DNA of 64,000 bases from Sphingobium trunci (GCF_022664535.1 NZ_JAKUJY010000001.1:1-64000); one strand, 5' to 3'. Shown: positions 23,670 through 34,023, numbered from the stretch's first letter. Notes: generated from the letters alone by a model not told the origin. Program-made: numbers and translations.

Positions 23670-25355
23670 ATGTCCGCCTCGTCTCAATATGCCTTCGTCA
23701 TGAAAAACATGACCAAGAGCTTTGCCGGTGCCCAGAAGCCGGTACTCAGCAACATCAACCTGCAATTTTATCGCGGCGCCAAGATCGGCATCGTCGGTCC
23801 CAACGGCGCGGGCAAGTCGACGCTGATGAAGATCATGGGCGGCATCGACAAGGATTTCACCGGCGAGGCCTGGCCGGGTGAGAATATCACGGTAGGCTAT
23901 CTTCCCCAGGAACCGCAGCTCGACCCCAGCAAGAATGTGCTGGAGAATGTCAAGGACGGCGCGCGCGAGATTGCGGACAAGATGGACCGCTTCAACGAGA
24001 TCAGCATGCTGATGGCCGATCCGCCGGAGGATGCCGATTTCGACGCGCTCATGGAGGAAATGGGCACGTTGCAGGAACAGATCGACGCGGTCGACGGCTG
24101 GACGCTCGACAACCAGCTCGAAATCGCGATGGAGGCGTTGCGCTGCCCGCCGTCGGACTGGTCGGTGGAAAGCCTGTCGGGCGGTGAAAAGCGCCGCATC
24201 GCGCTGACCCGCCTGTTGATCCAGAAGCCGGATATCCTGCTGCTCGACGAACCGACCAACCATCTCGACGCCGAGAGCGTGGAATGGCTGGAAAATCATC
24301 TCAAGGAATATGCGGGCGCGGTGCTGATGATCACCCACGACCGCTATTTCCTCGACAATGTCGTGGGCTGGATACTCGAACTCGATCGCGGCAAATATTT
24401 CCCTTACGAGGGCAATTATTCCACCTATCTGGAAAAGAAGGCCCAGCGCCTGGAGCAGGAATCCCGCGAGGAATCCGGCCGCCAGAAGGCGATCAAGGAC
24501 GAGCTGGAATGGATCCGCGCCGGCGTCAAAGGCCGTCAGACCAAGTCCAAGGCGCGTATCAAGAAGTTCGAGGAACTGGTCGCCGCGCAGGAAAATCGTA
24601 CCCCCGGCAAGGCGCAGATCGTCATCCAGGTGCCCGAGCGTCTGGGCGGCAAGGTGATCGAGGCGAAGAATATCAGCAAGGCCTATGGCGATAAGCTGCT
24701 GTTCGAAAACCTGTCCTTCATGCTGCCGCCGGGTGGCATTGTCGGTGTGATCGGGCCGAACGGCGCGGGCAAGTCGACGCTGTTCAAGATCATCACCGGA
24801 CAGGAACGGCCCGATTCAGGTGAGATCGACATCGGTTCGACCGTGCGCCTGGGCTATGTCGACCAGAGCCGCGACCATCTCGATCCGTCGAAGAATGTCT
24901 GGGAAGAAGTATCGGACGGCCTCGATTATGTGAAGGTCAACGGCCACGACATGTCGACGCGGGCCTATGTCGGTGCCTTCAACTTCAAGGGGCAGGACCA
25001 GCAGAAGAATGTCGGCAAGCTGTCGGGCGGCGAGCGCAATCGCGTCCATATCGCCAAGATGCTGAAGAAGGGCGGCAACGTCCTGCTGCTCGACGAACCG
25101 ACCAACGATCTGGACGTCGAAACGCTCGCCGCGCTGGAAGAGGCGATCGAGAATTTCGCCGGCTGCGCGGTGGTCATCAGCCACGACCGCTTCTTCCTCG
25201 ACCGTCTGGCGACTCACATCCTGGCTTTCGAGGGCGACAGCCATGTCGAATGGTTCGAGGGCAATTTCGAGATGTATGAAGAGGATAAGCGCCGCCGCCT
25301 GGGCGACGCCGCCGACCGTCCGACGCGCCTAGCCTACAAGAAGCTGACGCGCTGA
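23670..25355 (+). CDS. ettA: Energy-dependent translational throttle protein EttA (ABC-F)
   Basis: This 561-residue soluble ABC-F ATPase has two nucleotide-binding domains. Walker A motifs are GPNGAGKST (both), and signature motifs are LSGGEKRR and LSGGERNR. Walker B is followed by DEPTNHLDAESVEWLE in the first domain and DEPTNDLDVETLAALE in the second. The arm inserts and inter-domain linker (ELEWIRAGVKGRQTKSKARI) are those of EttA. It binds the ribosomal E site and gates entry into elongation according to ADP/ATP. ATG 23670 follows GGAG; the frame extends upstream to 23571 without support. A terminator follows the gene. Confidence 0.95.
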   Translation: MSASSQYAFVMKNMTKSFAGAQKPVLSNINLQFYRGAKIGIVGPNGAGKSTLMKIMGGIDKDFTGEAWPGENITVGYLPQEPQLDPSKNVLENVKDGAREIADKMDRFNEISMLMADPPEDADFDALMEEMGTLQEQIDAVDGWTLDNQLEIAMEALRCPPSDWSVESLSGGEKRRIALTRLLIQKPDILLLDEPTNHLDAESVEWLENHLKEYAGAVLMITHDRYFLDNVVGWILELDRGKYFPYEGNYSTYLEKKAQRLEQESREESGRQKAIKDELEWIRAGVKGRQTKSKARIKKFEELVAAQENRTPGKAQIVIQVPERLGGKVIEAKNISKAYGDKLLFENLSFMLPPGGIVGVIGPNGAGKSTLFKIITGQERPDSGEIDIGSTVRLGYVDQSRDHLDPSKNVWEEVSDGLDYVKVNGHDMSTRAYVGAFNFKGQDQQKNVGKLSGGERNRVHIAKMLKKGGNVLLLDEPTNDLDVETLAALEEAIENFAGCAVVISHDRFFLDRLATHILAFEGDSHVEWFEGNFEMYEEDKRRRLGDAADRPTRLAYKKLTR

Positions 25356-25478
25356 CGGAATGAGGCCCGGAAATGGGACCGCTTGCAAATTTTGCAACTG
25401 TTCAATTCGCACTTGCGGAATGATTTGCTGCGGTGCACATAGGGGGCGCCTTTCAGGCATCCTCTCCTAAAACTTTCG

Positions 25479-25507
25479 GGCCGGTCCTTCGGGATCGGCC
25501 TTTTTTT
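25479..25507 (+). terminator. Intrinsic terminator after ettA
   Basis: GGCCGGTCC and GGATCGGCC form a 9-bp stem with a TTCG tetraloop and one G-U wobble that favours the + strand. Seven T residues follow. It lies about 120 bp after the ettA stop. Confidence 0.92.
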
Positions 25508-25547
25508 ATGCGTGAAAGGGAGCGGGGAAGAGACGGCCGGGGGTTAT

Positions 25548-25829
25548 CTAGGCGGTCGGTCGCTTACTGAAAGAAGAAAGTCCCTCCGGCGCGATCTCGC
25601 TGATCTCGATACGGGCCACGCGCGCCGCGGGCGGTCCGTCATGGGCGAAGGCGATGAACTGGTCCACGGCTTCGGTGGAACCTTCAACAAGGATTTCCAC
25701 GCTGCCGTCCATCCGGTTTCGCACCCAGCCGGCCAGGTGGAGGCTGTTAGCGGTTTCAACGGTCCAGTTGCGGTAGAAGACGCCCTGCACCCGCCCAAGG
25801 ATCATCAGATGGCGGGCGATAATGCTCAT
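25548..25829 (-). CDS. Acylphosphatase
   Basis: This 93-residue protein is the standard length for acylphosphatase. The phosphate-binding loop GRVQGVFYRNW has the catalytic Arg20, and Asn38 occurs in GWVRNRMDGSVE at the expected spacing of 18. The enzyme hydrolyses carboxyl-phosphate bonds such as acetyl phosphate or carbamoyl phosphate. It starts at ATG 25829, whose A overlaps the upstream TGA (TGATG), so it is translated with the NYN-domain gene. Confidence 0.92.
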   Translation of the reverse strand: MSIIARHLMILGRVQGVFYRNWTVETANSLHLAGWVRNRMDGSVEILVEGSTEAVDQFIAFAHDGPPAARVARIEISEIAPEGLSSFSKRPTA

Positions 25830-26566
25830 CAATGCACCCGCTTGATCCAGGTCTGTCCGTCGCGGCTTTCCACCTTGAAATTCTTGATCGAGCGGACGAG
25901 ATCGGAAAGCCGCTTGAAGCCGTAATTGCGGGTATCGAAGCTGGAACGGTTGCCTGCGAGCTGACCGACTTCACTAGGGCGCGCAAATCCCTGATCATCG
26001 CGCTTCACGGCGTTGTAGGCGTCGATGAGCAGCTTGACGAGGTCCGGAGCGACTCCGGTGCCGTCTACATCGGTGTCGTCCTCCTCCGTCCCGACTTCTT
26101 CTTCGACGGGTTCCTGCCTTGTGCTGGTCAGGGCAACGACGTCGATGAAGCGGGTGCATGCGCTGCGGAAGGCTACCGGCGTCTTGTCCGAGCCAAAGCC
26201 ATAGACGGGAATGCCCTGCTGCCGGATGCGGGTGACGAGGGGCGTGAAATCGCTGTCGCTCGACATCAGGCCGAAACCGGTGACGCGTCCCGACGCCATC
26301 AGGTCCATGGCGTCGATCGTCATCTTCATGTCGGTGGCATTCTTCCCCTTGGTGAGGTCGAACTGCTGCTGCGTCTCGATCGCCTGCGTTACCGCCTGCC
26401 GCGCCCAGCCCTTGAGCGCGGGCTTGCTCCAATTGCCATAGGCACGGCGAATGTTGACGGTGCCCAGTTCCGCCAGAACGGTGAGCACGGGGTCGAAATG
26501 GTCGGCGGAAGCATTGTCTGCATCGATCAACAGGGCAACATTGCCGCTGGGGATCGGCGAGGTCAT
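25829..26566 (-). CDS. NYN-domain putative RNase with C-terminal OST-HTH/LOTUS domain
   Basis: This 245-residue protein has an N-terminal NYN (PIN-like) nuclease domain with the acidic residues ALLIDADNAS (about 11-20), KNATDMKMTIDAM and GLMSSDSDFTPLV. An acidic linker (EEEVGTEEDDTDVDG) follows. The C-terminal domain (about 175-245) resembles OST-HTH/LOTUS, with RSSFDTRNYGFKRLSDLVRS. The combination is known in bacteria and eukaryotes for proteins that bind or cut RNA. The gene sits between a carbonic anhydrase and an acylphosphatase with 1-nt overlaps on both sides. RNase activity and target are inferred. Confidence 0.8.
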   Translation of the reverse strand: MTSPIPSGNVALLIDADNASADHFDPVLTVLAELGTVNIRRAYGNWSKPALKGWARQAVTQAIETQQQFDLTKGKNATDMKMTIDAMDLMASGRVTGFGLMSSDSDFTPLVTRIRQQGIPVYGFGSDKTPVAFRSACTRFIDVVALTSTRQEPVEEEVGTEEDDTDVDGTGVAPDLVKLLIDAYNAVKRDDQGFARPSEVGQLAGNRSSFDTRNYGFKRLSDLVRSIKNFKVESRDGQTWIKRVH

Positions 26567-27219
26567 CAGGCCTCCAGCGGTGCCGGTTGGAATTCGCCGC
26601 TCGCCTCGTCCAGCAAGTGAAGCTGGCCGTCGGCAATGGCGAAGAAGGCGCCGATCAACTTGATCTCGCCAGCCCGCTCCTTCTGCCGGACGCAGGGGAA
26701 GGTGCGCAGGTTGGTCAGGCTGACCTTGACCCCTTCCTGCTCCATCGCGCGCTCGGCGTCGCGACTGCTATTGTCGTCTCCGAAGCGGTCGACCACCTTT
26801 TCACGCGCCTCGTCGAGCAACTGTATCCAGTTGTGAACGAAGCCCCCTTCACCCGGAGGCGCATCCTTCAGCGCGTGCGTGAGCGCAGCCTTGCAGCCGC
26901 CGCACTTGCCATGCCCCATGACCACGATCTCGCCCACCTTGAGCACCTGGACGGCAAATTCCAGCGCTGCCGAGACGCCATGATGGCCGGGATTGGTTTC
27001 GAAGGGCGGCACCAGCGCGGCGACATTGCGCACGACGAAGATTTCGCCGGGATGGGTATCGAAAATCTGTGCGGGATCGACGCGGCTGTCGGAACAGGCG
27101 ATGACCATCACGCGCGGGCTCTGGCCTTCGCTCAGTTCGCTCCATCGTTCCCGCTGCTGGGTCCAGCCGGTGTTGCGGAAGCGGCGATAGCCGGTGAGCA
27201 TGTCAGCAAAATCGGTCAT
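26566..27219 (-). CDS. Beta-class carbonic anhydrase
   Basis: This 217-residue enzyme has the zinc ligands Cys42 and Asp44 (ACSDSRVDP) and His103 and Cys106 ([10 protein letters not shown]) of beta carbonic anhydrases. It interconverts CO2 and bicarbonate in the cytoplasm. ATG 27219 begins [15 protein letters not shown], the usual N-terminus for this family; the frame extends to 27300 into the lipA promoter. It is the first gene of the three-gene minus-strand operon and is divergent from lipA, sharing a 65-bp promoter gap. Confidence 0.93.
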   Translation of the reverse strand: MTDFADMLTGYRRFRNTGWTQQRERWSELSEGQSPRVMVIACSDSRVDPAQIFDTHPGEIFVVRNVAALVPPFETNPGHHGVSAALEFAVQVLKVGEIVVMGHGKCGGCKAALTHALKDAPPGEGGFVHNWIQLLDEAREKVVDRFGDDNSSRDAERAMEQEGVKVSLTNLRTFPCVRQKERAGEIKLIGAFFAIADGQLHLLDEASGEFQPAPLEA

Positions 27220-27284
27220 GCGTGGGTCTGTGCACAACAATGTTGGGGCTGGCAAGAGGGGGCTTGCATCGCTATTTGGGGCGC

Positions 27285-28229
27285 ATGACCGATATTGCAC
27301 CCATCCCCGGCGATCGTTCCACCAGCCGCCCCGAACGTGTCCGCAAGCCGGACTGGATTCGCGTCAAGGCGCCGACCAGCCCAGGCTATCATGAGACTCG
27401 CAAGCTGATGCGGGAAAAGGGGCTGGCGACGGTGTGCGAGGAGGCCGCCTGCCCGAATATCGGTGAATGCTGGACCAAGAAGCATGCGACCGTGATGATC
27501 CTGGGCGACGTCTGCACCCGGGCCTGCGCCTTTTGCAACGTCAAGACCGGCATGCCGCGCAAGGTGGATCCCAATGAGCCGCAGAATCTGGCTGACGCCT
27601 GCGCGGAAATGGGCCTGGAGCACATCGTCATCACCTCGGTCGATCGCGACGACCTGCCTGATGGCGGCGCATCGCAGTTCGTGAAGGTGATCGAGGCGCT
27701 GCGTCGCACGACTCCGGACACGACGATCGAGATCCTGACGCCGGACTTCCGCAACAAGCATGAACGGGCGGTCGAAATGATCGTCGCCGCGCGCCCGGAC
27801 GTCTATAACCACAATCTGGAAACGGTGCCGCGGCTTTACCCGACCATCCGCCCAGGTGCGCGCTATTATGCCTCGCTGCGTTTGCTGGAGACGGTGAAGA
27901 AGCTCGATCCGTCGATCTTCACCAAGTCCGGCATCATGCTGGGCCTGGGTGAGGAGCGGCTGGAGGTCCATCAGGTGATGGACGACATGCGATCGGCCGA
28001 CATCGATTTCCTCACCATGGGGCAATATCTCCAGCCGACGCCCAAACATGCCAAGGTCATGGAATTCGTGGCTCCGGCGGCGTTCAACGCTTATGCCGCA
28101 ATTGCCCGGGCCAAGGGTTTCCTCCAGGTCGCGTCCAGTCCGCTGACCCGTTCCAGCTATCATGCGGGCAAGGATTTCGCCGAAATGAGGGCCGCGCGCG
28201 AGGCGCAACTGGCAAAGGCCGCCCAGTAA
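27285..28229 (+). CDS. lipA: Lipoyl synthase
   Basis: This 314-residue radical-SAM enzyme inserts two sulfurs into octanoyl groups on 2-oxoacid dehydrogenase E2 subunits and on the glycine cleavage H protein. Both iron-sulfur sites are present. The auxiliary cluster has Cys51, Cys56 and Cys62 ([13 protein letters not shown]), and the radical-SAM cluster has Cys77, Cys81 and Cys84 (CTRACAFC). The C-terminal RSSYHAG supplies the conserved serine. ATG 27285 is chosen because upstream sequence in frame is the promoter gap. A RatA/Coq10-like gene follows after 5 bp. Confidence 0.97.
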   Translation: MTDIAPIPGDRSTSRPERVRKPDWIRVKAPTSPGYHETRKLMREKGLATVCEEAACPNIGECWTKKHATVMILGDVCTRACAFCNVKTGMPRKVDPNEPQNLADACAEMGLEHIVITSVDRDDLPDGGASQFVKVIEALRRTTPDTTIEILTPDFRNKHERAVEMIVAARPDVYNHNLETVPRLYPTIRPGARYYASLRLLETVKKLDPSIFTKSGIMLGLGEERLEVHQVMDDMRSADIDFLTMGQYLQPTPKHAKVMEFVAPAAFNAYAAIARAKGFLQVASSPLTRSSYHAGKDFAEMRAAREAQLAKAAQ

Positions 28230-28234
28230 GCATC

Positions 28235-28711
28235 ATGCCCAAGCATAACGAAACGCGGCCGCTTCCCTACACGCCCGAACAGATGTTCGACCTGGTGGCG
28301 AATGTCGAAGCCTATCCCGAGTTCCTGCCCTGGGTCAGCGCGATCCGGGTCCGTTCCGACGGCGAGTCGGAAATGGTCGCGGACATGATCGTCGGCTTCA
28401 AGGGGATCAAGGAAAGCTTTACGTCCCGCGTCCACAAGCATCGGCCCGACCATGTGCGGGTCGATTATCTCGACGGGCCACTCAAGCACCTCCACAATGA
28501 ATGGACCTTCCGTGACGACGGCAAGGGCGGGGTGCTGGTCGATTTCGAGGTCGAGTTCGAATTCAAGAGCAGGCTGTTCGAAATGCTGGCGGGGCAGATG
28601 TTCGACAAGGCGCTGCGCAAGATGATCGGCGCCTTCGAAACCCGCGCGGCGGAACTTTACGGCGCGGGCGAATCGGGCAACAGCAGTTCGAGCGCGCAAA
28701 GCGCCGCCTGA
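28235..28711 (+). CDS. RatA/Coq10-type START-domain protein
   Basis: This 158-residue protein matches the polyketide-cyclase/START family that includes RatA of E. coli and mitochondrial Coq10. Features are YTPEQMFDLVANVEAYPEFLPW, GFKGIKESFTSRV, LDGPLKHLHNEWTF and FDKALRKMIGAFETRA. Family members bind hydrophobic ligands such as ubiquinone, and RatA has been reported to block ribosome association. It follows lipA closely, an arrangement common in alphaproteobacteria. Its last 55 bp overlap the end of the convergent cinA gene. Confidence 0.85.
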   Translation: MPKHNETRPLPYTPEQMFDLVANVEAYPEFLPWVSAIRVRSDGESEMVADMIVGFKGIKESFTSRVHKHRPDHVRVDYLDGPLKHLHNEWTFRDDGKGGVLVDFEVEFEFKSRLFEMLAGQMFDKALRKMIGAFETRAAELYGAGESGNSSSSAQSAA

Positions 28712-29175
28712 AGGCGAACGCCGCCCCGGCCCGTATCGCCGAAATGACGCATGTCGGCCACGATCTTGTCGGGGCTGCCGCCCCGTTCCGCGCGGGCGAA
28801 AACGACCGTGCCGACGGGTTTCTGCTCCGATCCCCCGCCAGGGCCGGCTATGCCGGTGATCGCGACGGCGACATGGGCGTGGCTCTTGTTGAGCGCGCCT
28901 TGCGCCATGGCCCAGGCGGTGGCGATGGAAACCGCGCCGAAGGTTTCGATGACATCCTGCGAAACTTTGAGAAGTTCGCTCTTCATGTCGTTGGAATAAG
29001 TGATGAACCCGGCTTCGAAAACTTCCGACGACCCAGCGATTTCGGTGAGCGCCGCCGACACAAGCCCACCGGTGCAGCTTTCGGCGACAGCAATGGTGCG
29101 GCCCGCGCGACGGTTGGCGATGATGACGCGCTCGGCAAGTTCGACGAGCGGCGCGGGAAGGATGCTGTCTGGCAT
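28657..29175 (-). CDS. CinA C-terminal-type nicotinamide-nucleotide amidohydrolase
   Basis: This 172-residue protein corresponds to the stand-alone CinA C-terminal domain (PncC/YgaD type), without the N-terminal MoCF domain. Recognisable segments are VAVAESCTGGLVSAALTE, GSSEVFEAGFITYSNDMK and VAITGIAGPGGGSEQKPVGTV. The enzyme deamidates NMN in NAD recycling. ATG 29175 lies 5 bp after the ispDF stop, so the two are probably cotranscribed. The 3' end overlaps the RatA-like gene by 55 bp. Confidence 0.9.
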   Translation of the reverse strand: MPDSILPAPLVELAERVIIANRRAGRTIAVAESCTGGLVSAALTEIAGSSEVFEAGFITYSNDMKSELLKVSQDVIETFGAVSIATAWAMAQGALNKSHAHVAVAITGIAGPGGGSEQKPVGTVVFARAERGGSPDKIVADMRHFGDTGRGGVRLQAALCALELLLPDSPAP

Positions 29176-29180
29176 GGCGG

Positions 29181-30335
29181 TCAGGATAGCGCGGGGAGGG
29201 AGAGAGTCGCAACCGCCTGTGCGGCGATGCCTTCGCGGCGTCCCGCAAAGCCCAGCCGCTCCGTGGTGGTGGCCTTCACGCTGACCCGGTCGAGGGGTAG
29301 GCCCAGTATTTCCGCGATGCGGGCGCGCATGGCGTCGCGATGCGGGCCGATTTTCGGCGCCTCGCAGATCAGCGTCAGGTCGATATGCTCGACGATGCCG
29401 TCCCGTTTCGCGACACGTTCCCCCGCATATTCCAGAAATCGGTGGGAGGCCGCGCCGCGCCATTGCGGATCGGATGGCGGGAAATGGCTGCCGATATCGC
29501 CTTCTGCGAGTGCGCCAAGCAAGGCATCGACAATCGCATGAAGCGCGACGTCCGCGTCGCTATGACCGGAAAGCCCGCGATCATGGGGAATTTTGATGCC
29601 ACCCAGCCAAAGCTCTTCCTTTTCCGCGAGACGGTGGACGTCATATCCCATGCCGACCCGGATGCTGCGTGCGGCGCCAAGTTGCGCTTCGGCGCGAGCG
29701 AAATCCTGTGGATAGGTCAATTTTTCGAGCCTTTCGTCTCCGGCGACCAGGAGGATCGCGCCTCCCTGCGCCTTCAGCATCTGCGCGTCGTCCGTGGCTT
29801 CCCGCGAATCGTCCCATTGCCGGTGCGCGGCGAGGATCGCGTCGAAATGGAAGGCCTGGGGTGTCTGGACGCGGACCAGCGCGTTCCGGTCGACCACTTC
29901 GCCTGCATGGCTGACCAGCGTGTCGGCGATGGGCAGGGTGGGGATCGCACCAGGCGCCCGGTCGAGCGCGGCGAGCAGGCGGTCGATCACCGCGAGCGGC
30001 AGGAAAGGGCGGGCAGCGTCATGGATCAGGATGCGAGCGGCACCGCCTGACGTTGCGATATGCTCCAGCCCCGCACGCACGGAGCCGCGGCGGCTGTCTG
30101 CGCCTTCGACGATCGCCGCGACGGGGCGATCCCCCAATGCGGCGCGGGCGGTTTCCTCCTGTCCGGGACCGACCGCCACGATGATGGAATCGATGGTGGG
30201 GTGGCTGGCCAGCGCAGCGACGGCGTGAGCGAGGACGGGCTTGCCCGCGACAAGCCGAAACTGCTTGGGAACATCGCCGCCCGCGCGGCTTCCCTGTCCT
30301 GCTGCGACCAGCAATGCGACGGTTTTTTCGGTCAT
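29181..30335 (-). CDS. ispDF: Bifunctional IspD/IspF enzyme of the MEP isoprenoid pathway
   Basis: This 384-residue fusion protein carries two MEP-pathway activities. Residues 1-225 are the cytidylyltransferase IspD ([19 protein letters not shown]; later LIHDAARPF and RVQTPQAF). Residues 226-384 are the cyclodiphosphate synthase IspF ([39 protein letters not shown]). It makes CDP-methylerythritol and, after IspE, the cyclic diphosphate. Fusion of these non-consecutive enzymes is typical of alphaproteobacteria. The start is ATG 30335; the much longer open frame to 31316 runs antisense to dusB. It is divergent from dusB. Confidence 0.96.
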   Translation of the reverse strand: MTEKTVALLVAAGQGSRAGGDVPKQFRLVAGKPVLAHAVAALASHPTIDSIIVAVGPGQEETARAALGDRPVAAIVEGADSRRGSVRAGLEHIATSGGAARILIHDAARPFLPLAVIDRLLAALDRAPGAIPTLPIADTLVSHAGEVVDRNALVRVQTPQAFHFDAILAAHRQWDDSREATDDAQMLKAQGGAILLVAGDERLEKLTYPQDFARAEAQLGAARSIRVGMGYDVHRLAEKEELWLGGIKIPHDRGLSGHSDADVALHAIVDALLGALAEGDIGSHFPPSDPQWRGAASHRFLEYAGERVAKRDGIVEHIDLTLICEAPKIGPHRDAMRARIAEILGLPLDRVSVKATTTERLGFAGRREGIAAQAVATLSLPALS

Positions 30336-30452
30336 GGTCGCGCCTGTATCGCAGGGCGCTTTGGACCGCCAGCCCCGGCTTGCTTGCTGCGCGGGACGAT
30401 TTGGGCTAAGGGCTGCCTGTTTTTTAGGCAATGCCAGATTGATGACGAGTTG

Positions 30453-31472
30453 ATGAAGACCCTTTCCCCCATATCCATCGGACCTGTGACGATCGACATG
30501 CCGGTCATATTGGCGCCCATGACGGGCGTGACCGACATGCCGTTCCGCACGCTGGTGCGGCGCTATGGCTCTGGTCTCAACGTGACCGAGATGATCGCGA
30601 CCGCCGCGATGATCCGCGAAACGCGCCAATCCTTGCAGAAGGCGGCATGGCATCCGGTGGAGGAGCCGGTCTCGATGCAACTCGCGGGCTGCTCGCCCAT
30701 CGAGATGGCGGAGGCCGCCAAGCTCAATGCCGATCGCGGCGCCGCGATCATCGACATCAATATGGGCTGCCCGGTGAAGAAGGTCGTCAATGGCGATGCC
30801 GGCAGTGCCCTGATGCGCGATCTGCCGTTGGCCGCTGCCCTGATTGAGGCGACGGTGAAGGCCGTGGATGTGCCCGTCACCGTCAAGATGCGGATGGGCT
30901 GGGACCATGCCAGCCTCAATGCGCCGGAATTGGCGAGGATCGCCGAGGATCTGGGCGCGAAGCTGATCACCGTCCATGGCCGCACCCGTTGCCAGATGTA
31001 TAAGGGGTGCGCCGACTGGGCCTTCGTCCGCAGCGTCAAGGAGGCGGTGTCGCTGCCCGTGATCGTCAATGGCGACATCTGCTCCATCGATGACGCGGAA
31101 ACCGCGCTGGAACAAAGCGGCGCGGACGGCGTGATGATCGGGCGCGGCGCCTATGGACGGCCCTGGCTGATCGGACAGGTGATGCACTGGTTCCGCACCG
31201 GCGAGCGCCTGGCCGACCCGGCGCTGGAGGAGCAATATCGCGTGATCGTCGAGCATTATCGCGCGATGATCGATCATTATGACGGCCTGACCGGCGTGAA
31301 CATGGCGCGCAAGCATATCGGCTGGTATACCAAGGGGCTGCCGGGATCGGCCGAGTTCCGCAATGCCGTTAATCAGGAACCGGACGGTGATGTCGTGCTC
31401 GACATGCTGGCGCGCTTCTACGAACCGCTGATCGCCGACGAGGGACCGGTCGAGACGCGCAAGGCGGCATGA
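30453..31472 (+). CDS. dusB: tRNA-dihydrouridine synthase (DusB/NifR3 family)
   Basis: This 339-residue FMN enzyme reduces uridines in tRNA D-loops. Visible motifs are [15 protein letters not shown] for FMN binding, the catalytic cysteine Cys106 in [21 protein letters not shown] and [12 protein letters not shown]. Its classical name NifR3 reflects its position before ntrBC, which is the case here. The stop overlaps the ntrB start (ATGA), so the genes form one operon. ATG 30453 is favoured; the frame extends antisense into ispDF. Confidence 0.95.
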   Translation: MKTLSPISIGPVTIDMPVILAPMTGVTDMPFRTLVRRYGSGLNVTEMIATAAMIRETRQSLQKAAWHPVEEPVSMQLAGCSPIEMAEAAKLNADRGAAIIDINMGCPVKKVVNGDAGSALMRDLPLAAALIEATVKAVDVPVTVKMRMGWDHASLNAPELARIAEDLGAKLITVHGRTRCQMYKGCADWAFVRSVKEAVSLPVIVNGDICSIDDAETALEQSGADGVMIGRGAYGRPWLIGQVMHWFRTGERLADPALEEQYRVIVEHYRAMIDHYDGLTGVNMARKHIGWYTKGLPGSAEFRNAVNQEPDGDVVLDMLARFYEPLIADEGPVETRKAA

Positions 31473-32578
31473 CGGCAGATATGACGACCATCCCGTCGCT
31501 TCGACCGCAACAGGATGGGCCTTCGCTTTCCGAACTGATGACGGCGCTGCCGGTGGCCACGCTGGTGATCCGGCCGGACAACAGCATCGCGGACGCCAAC
31601 GTGCGGGCGGAAACGCTGCTCAACATGGCGCGATCGGCCATTGTCGGCAGCGATATCGCGCGCACGATCCGGATGGCGGAAATGGGCGCCCGCTTCGATA
31701 TCTGGCACAGCAACAAGCCGATCGCGGCCTACGATATCCGCGTCCATGCCGGGCGGACGGCGGAGATGGAGGTCGATCTGATGATCGCGCCGATCGTCGA
31801 TCATGAAGGGTGGCGCGTGGTGTCGATCCATGCCCAGAGCCAGGCGCGCAAGATCGGCCATCGCGGCACCGCAGGGGGGGCGCGATCGGCGATCGGCGCG
31901 GCGGCGATCCTGGCGCATGAGATCAAGAATCCCCTGTCGGGCATTCGTGGCGCGGCGCAATTGCTGGAATCGGGCCATAACGGGCGCGACGCGGCGCTGA
32001 CGCAGTTGATCTGCAATGAAGTGGACCGGATCGCGGCGTTGATCGACCGGATGCAGGATTTCACCACCGACCGGACGCTGGAATGCCGTAGCGGCAACAT
32101 CTACCCGCTGATCGACCGGGCGGCCAATATCGCGGCTGCGGGCTTTGCCAGGAATATCCGGATCAAGAAAAGCTATGATCCATCGCTCCCCTTTGCCAAC
32201 ATCAACGACGATGCACTGGTGCAGGTGATGATCAACCTGCTCAAAAATGCCGCCGAGGCGCTGGAACACACCGCCAAGCCGCGCATCAGGGTGGAGACGG
32301 CCTTCCGTCACGGCGTGTCCGTCGTGGTGGGGAGGGGCAAGGGCAGCGCCGTGCTGCCGATCGAGATTTTGGTGGTCGACAACGGGCCGGGCGTGCCGGA
32401 GCATATTCTGGACCATCTGTTCAATCCGTTCATCACCGGACGGCGGGATGGAACGGGCCTGGGCCTGGCGCTGGTCGACAAGCTGGTGCGGGACATGAGC
32501 GGGTTCGTTCAATATTCGCGCGATCGGGAAGCGGGGGAATCGACCTTCCGCATCCTGCTGCCGATGGGAATGGGGTAA
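31469..32578 (+). CDS. ntrB: Nitrogen regulation sensor kinase NtrB
   Basis: This 369-residue cytoplasmic histidine kinase has an N-terminal PAS domain (about 20-125), His150 in [18 protein letters not shown] and a HATPase domain with [17 protein letters not shown] and GTGLGLALV. It has no membrane segments. NtrB phosphorylates or dephosphorylates NtrC depending on PII, which reports nitrogen status. Start and stop overlap dusB and ntrC respectively (ATGA, TAATG), which shows tight coupling. Confidence 0.95.
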   Translation: MTADMTTIPSLRPQQDGPSLSELMTALPVATLVIRPDNSIADANVRAETLLNMARSAIVGSDIARTIRMAEMGARFDIWHSNKPIAAYDIRVHAGRTAEMEVDLMIAPIVDHEGWRVVSIHAQSQARKIGHRGTAGGARSAIGAAAILAHEIKNPLSGIRGAAQLLESGHNGRDAALTQLICNEVDRIAALIDRMQDFTTDRTLECRSGNIYPLIDRAANIAAAGFARNIRIKKSYDPSLPFANINDDALVQVMINLLKNAAEALEHTAKPRIRVETAFRHGVSVVVGRGKGSAVLPIEILVVDNGPGVPEHILDHLFNPFITGRRDGTGLGLALVDKLVRDMSGFVQYSRDREAGESTFRILLPMGMG

Positions 32579-34023
32579 TGGGGGCGACAGGCGCGATTCT
32601 GGTGGTGGATGACGATCCGGCGATCTGCGTGGTCGTCGGTGAAGCGCTGCGGCGGCAGGGGCACAGGGTCAAGACGGCGGCCTCCATCCGGGAACGCACT
32701 GCCCTGGTGGAAAGCTTTTCGCCCGACGTGCTGATTACGGACGTCATGCTGCCCGATGGAGATGGGCTGGACGGCATTGCCGACATATTGGCGCATCGGC
32801 CTGCCCTCAGCATCATCATCCTGTCGGCGCAGAACACGCTGAACACGGCGATCCGCGCCACGGAAAAGGGCGCTTTCGAATATCTGCCCAAGCCCTTCGA
32901 CCTCAATGAACTGACGCGGGCGGTTTCCGACGCGCTGGGTTCGAGAAAGGGCGTGGAGGAAGGAACGGCCGATGCGGGCCTGCCCCATGACGGCCTGCCG
33001 CTGGTTGGCCGCTCTCCGGCGATGCAGGAGGTTTACCGGACGATCGCCCGCGTATTGTCGAATGACCTCAGCATATTGGTGCTGGGCGAATCCGGCACCG
33101 GCAAGGAACTGGTGGCCGAGGCGATCCACAGCCTGGGGCAGCGGCGGACCAAACCCTTCGTTCCGATCAACATGGCGGCCATTCCGCGTGAACTGATCGA
33201 GGCGGAACTGTTCGGTTATGAGAAGGGCGCGTTCACTGGCGCCCATGCGCGCACGGCGGGCAAGTTCGAACAGGCGCAAGGCGGTACGCTGTTCCTGGAC
33301 GAGATCGGCGACATGCCGATGGAGGCGCAGACCCGGCTGCTGCGCGTGCTGCAATCGGGCGAGGTGACGACCGTCGGCGGCTCCAAGTCGGTCAAGGTCA
33401 ATGTCCGCATCATCGCTGCCACCAACAAGGATCTGCCGCGGCTGATCGAGGAAAATCGGTTCCGGCAGGATTTATACTATCGCCTGAATGTCGTGCCGAT
33501 TGCCCTGCCTGCCCTGCGCGAGCGGCGCGAGGATGTGATCCTGCTGGCCCGGCACTTCCTGGACCGAGCCGCGCAGGAAGGACTGCCGCGAAAATCCCTC
33601 TCCGAGGAGGCGGCGCAATTGCTGATGGCCTATCACTGGCCGGGCAATGTGCGCGAATTGCAGAATCTGATGCAGCGGCTGGCTGTCCTCAGCCGGGAAA
33701 ATGTGATCACCGCCGATATTCTGCGCAACAGCCTGCCGCTGGAAGCCGTCCCCGCCGATTATGCCGCGCCCGCCGACTTGCTGGGGCAGGCGGTGCGGGA
33801 ATGGGCGAAGCGCCAATTGGGGGTCGGTCTTACCCAGCCGAACCGCAATCTGCACGACGATCTGCTGGCCGTGGTGGAACCCATATTATTCCAGGAAACG
33901 CTGGCAAGCGTGGACGGGAACCAGATCCGCGCGGCTGGCCTGCTCGGCATCAACCGGAACACGCTGCGCAAGAAACTGACCGATTACGGGCTTGATCCGA
34001 TGCAGCTTCGCATTGGCGATTGA
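32578..34023 (+). CDS. ntrC: Nitrogen regulation response regulator NtrC
   Basis: This 481-residue sigma-54 activator has a receiver domain with D55 (ITDVMLPDGDG) and a AAA+ domain with Walker A GESGTGKE (about 170). It has an intact GAFTGA loop (217-222) and Walker B TLFLDEIGDMP. The C-terminal Fis-type helix-turn-helix is in IRAAGLLGINRNTLRKKL. The intact GAFTGA indicates that it can contact sigma-54. It should activate nitrogen-scavenging genes, perhaps including the nitrate-type transporter in this window, although no clear sigma-54 promoter was identified there. Confidence 0.96.
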   Translation: MGATGAILVVDDDPAICVVVGEALRRQGHRVKTAASIRERTALVESFSPDVLITDVMLPDGDGLDGIADILAHRPALSIIILSAQNTLNTAIRATEKGAFEYLPKPFDLNELTRAVSDALGSRKGVEEGTADAGLPHDGLPLVGRSPAMQEVYRTIARVLSNDLSILVLGESGTGKELVAEAIHSLGQRRTKPFVPINMAAIPRELIEAELFGYEKGAFTGAHARTAGKFEQAQGGTLFLDEIGDMPMEAQTRLLRVLQSGEVTTVGGSKSVKVNVRIIAATNKDLPRLIEENRFRQDLYYRLNVVPIALPALRERREDVILLARHFLDRAAQEGLPRKSLSEEAAQLLMAYHWPGNVRELQNLMQRLAVLSRENVITADILRNSLPLEAVPADYAAPADLLGQAVREWAKRQLGVGLTQPNRNLHDDLLAVVEPILFQETLASVDGNQIRAAGLLGINRNTLRKKLTDYGLDPMQLRIGD

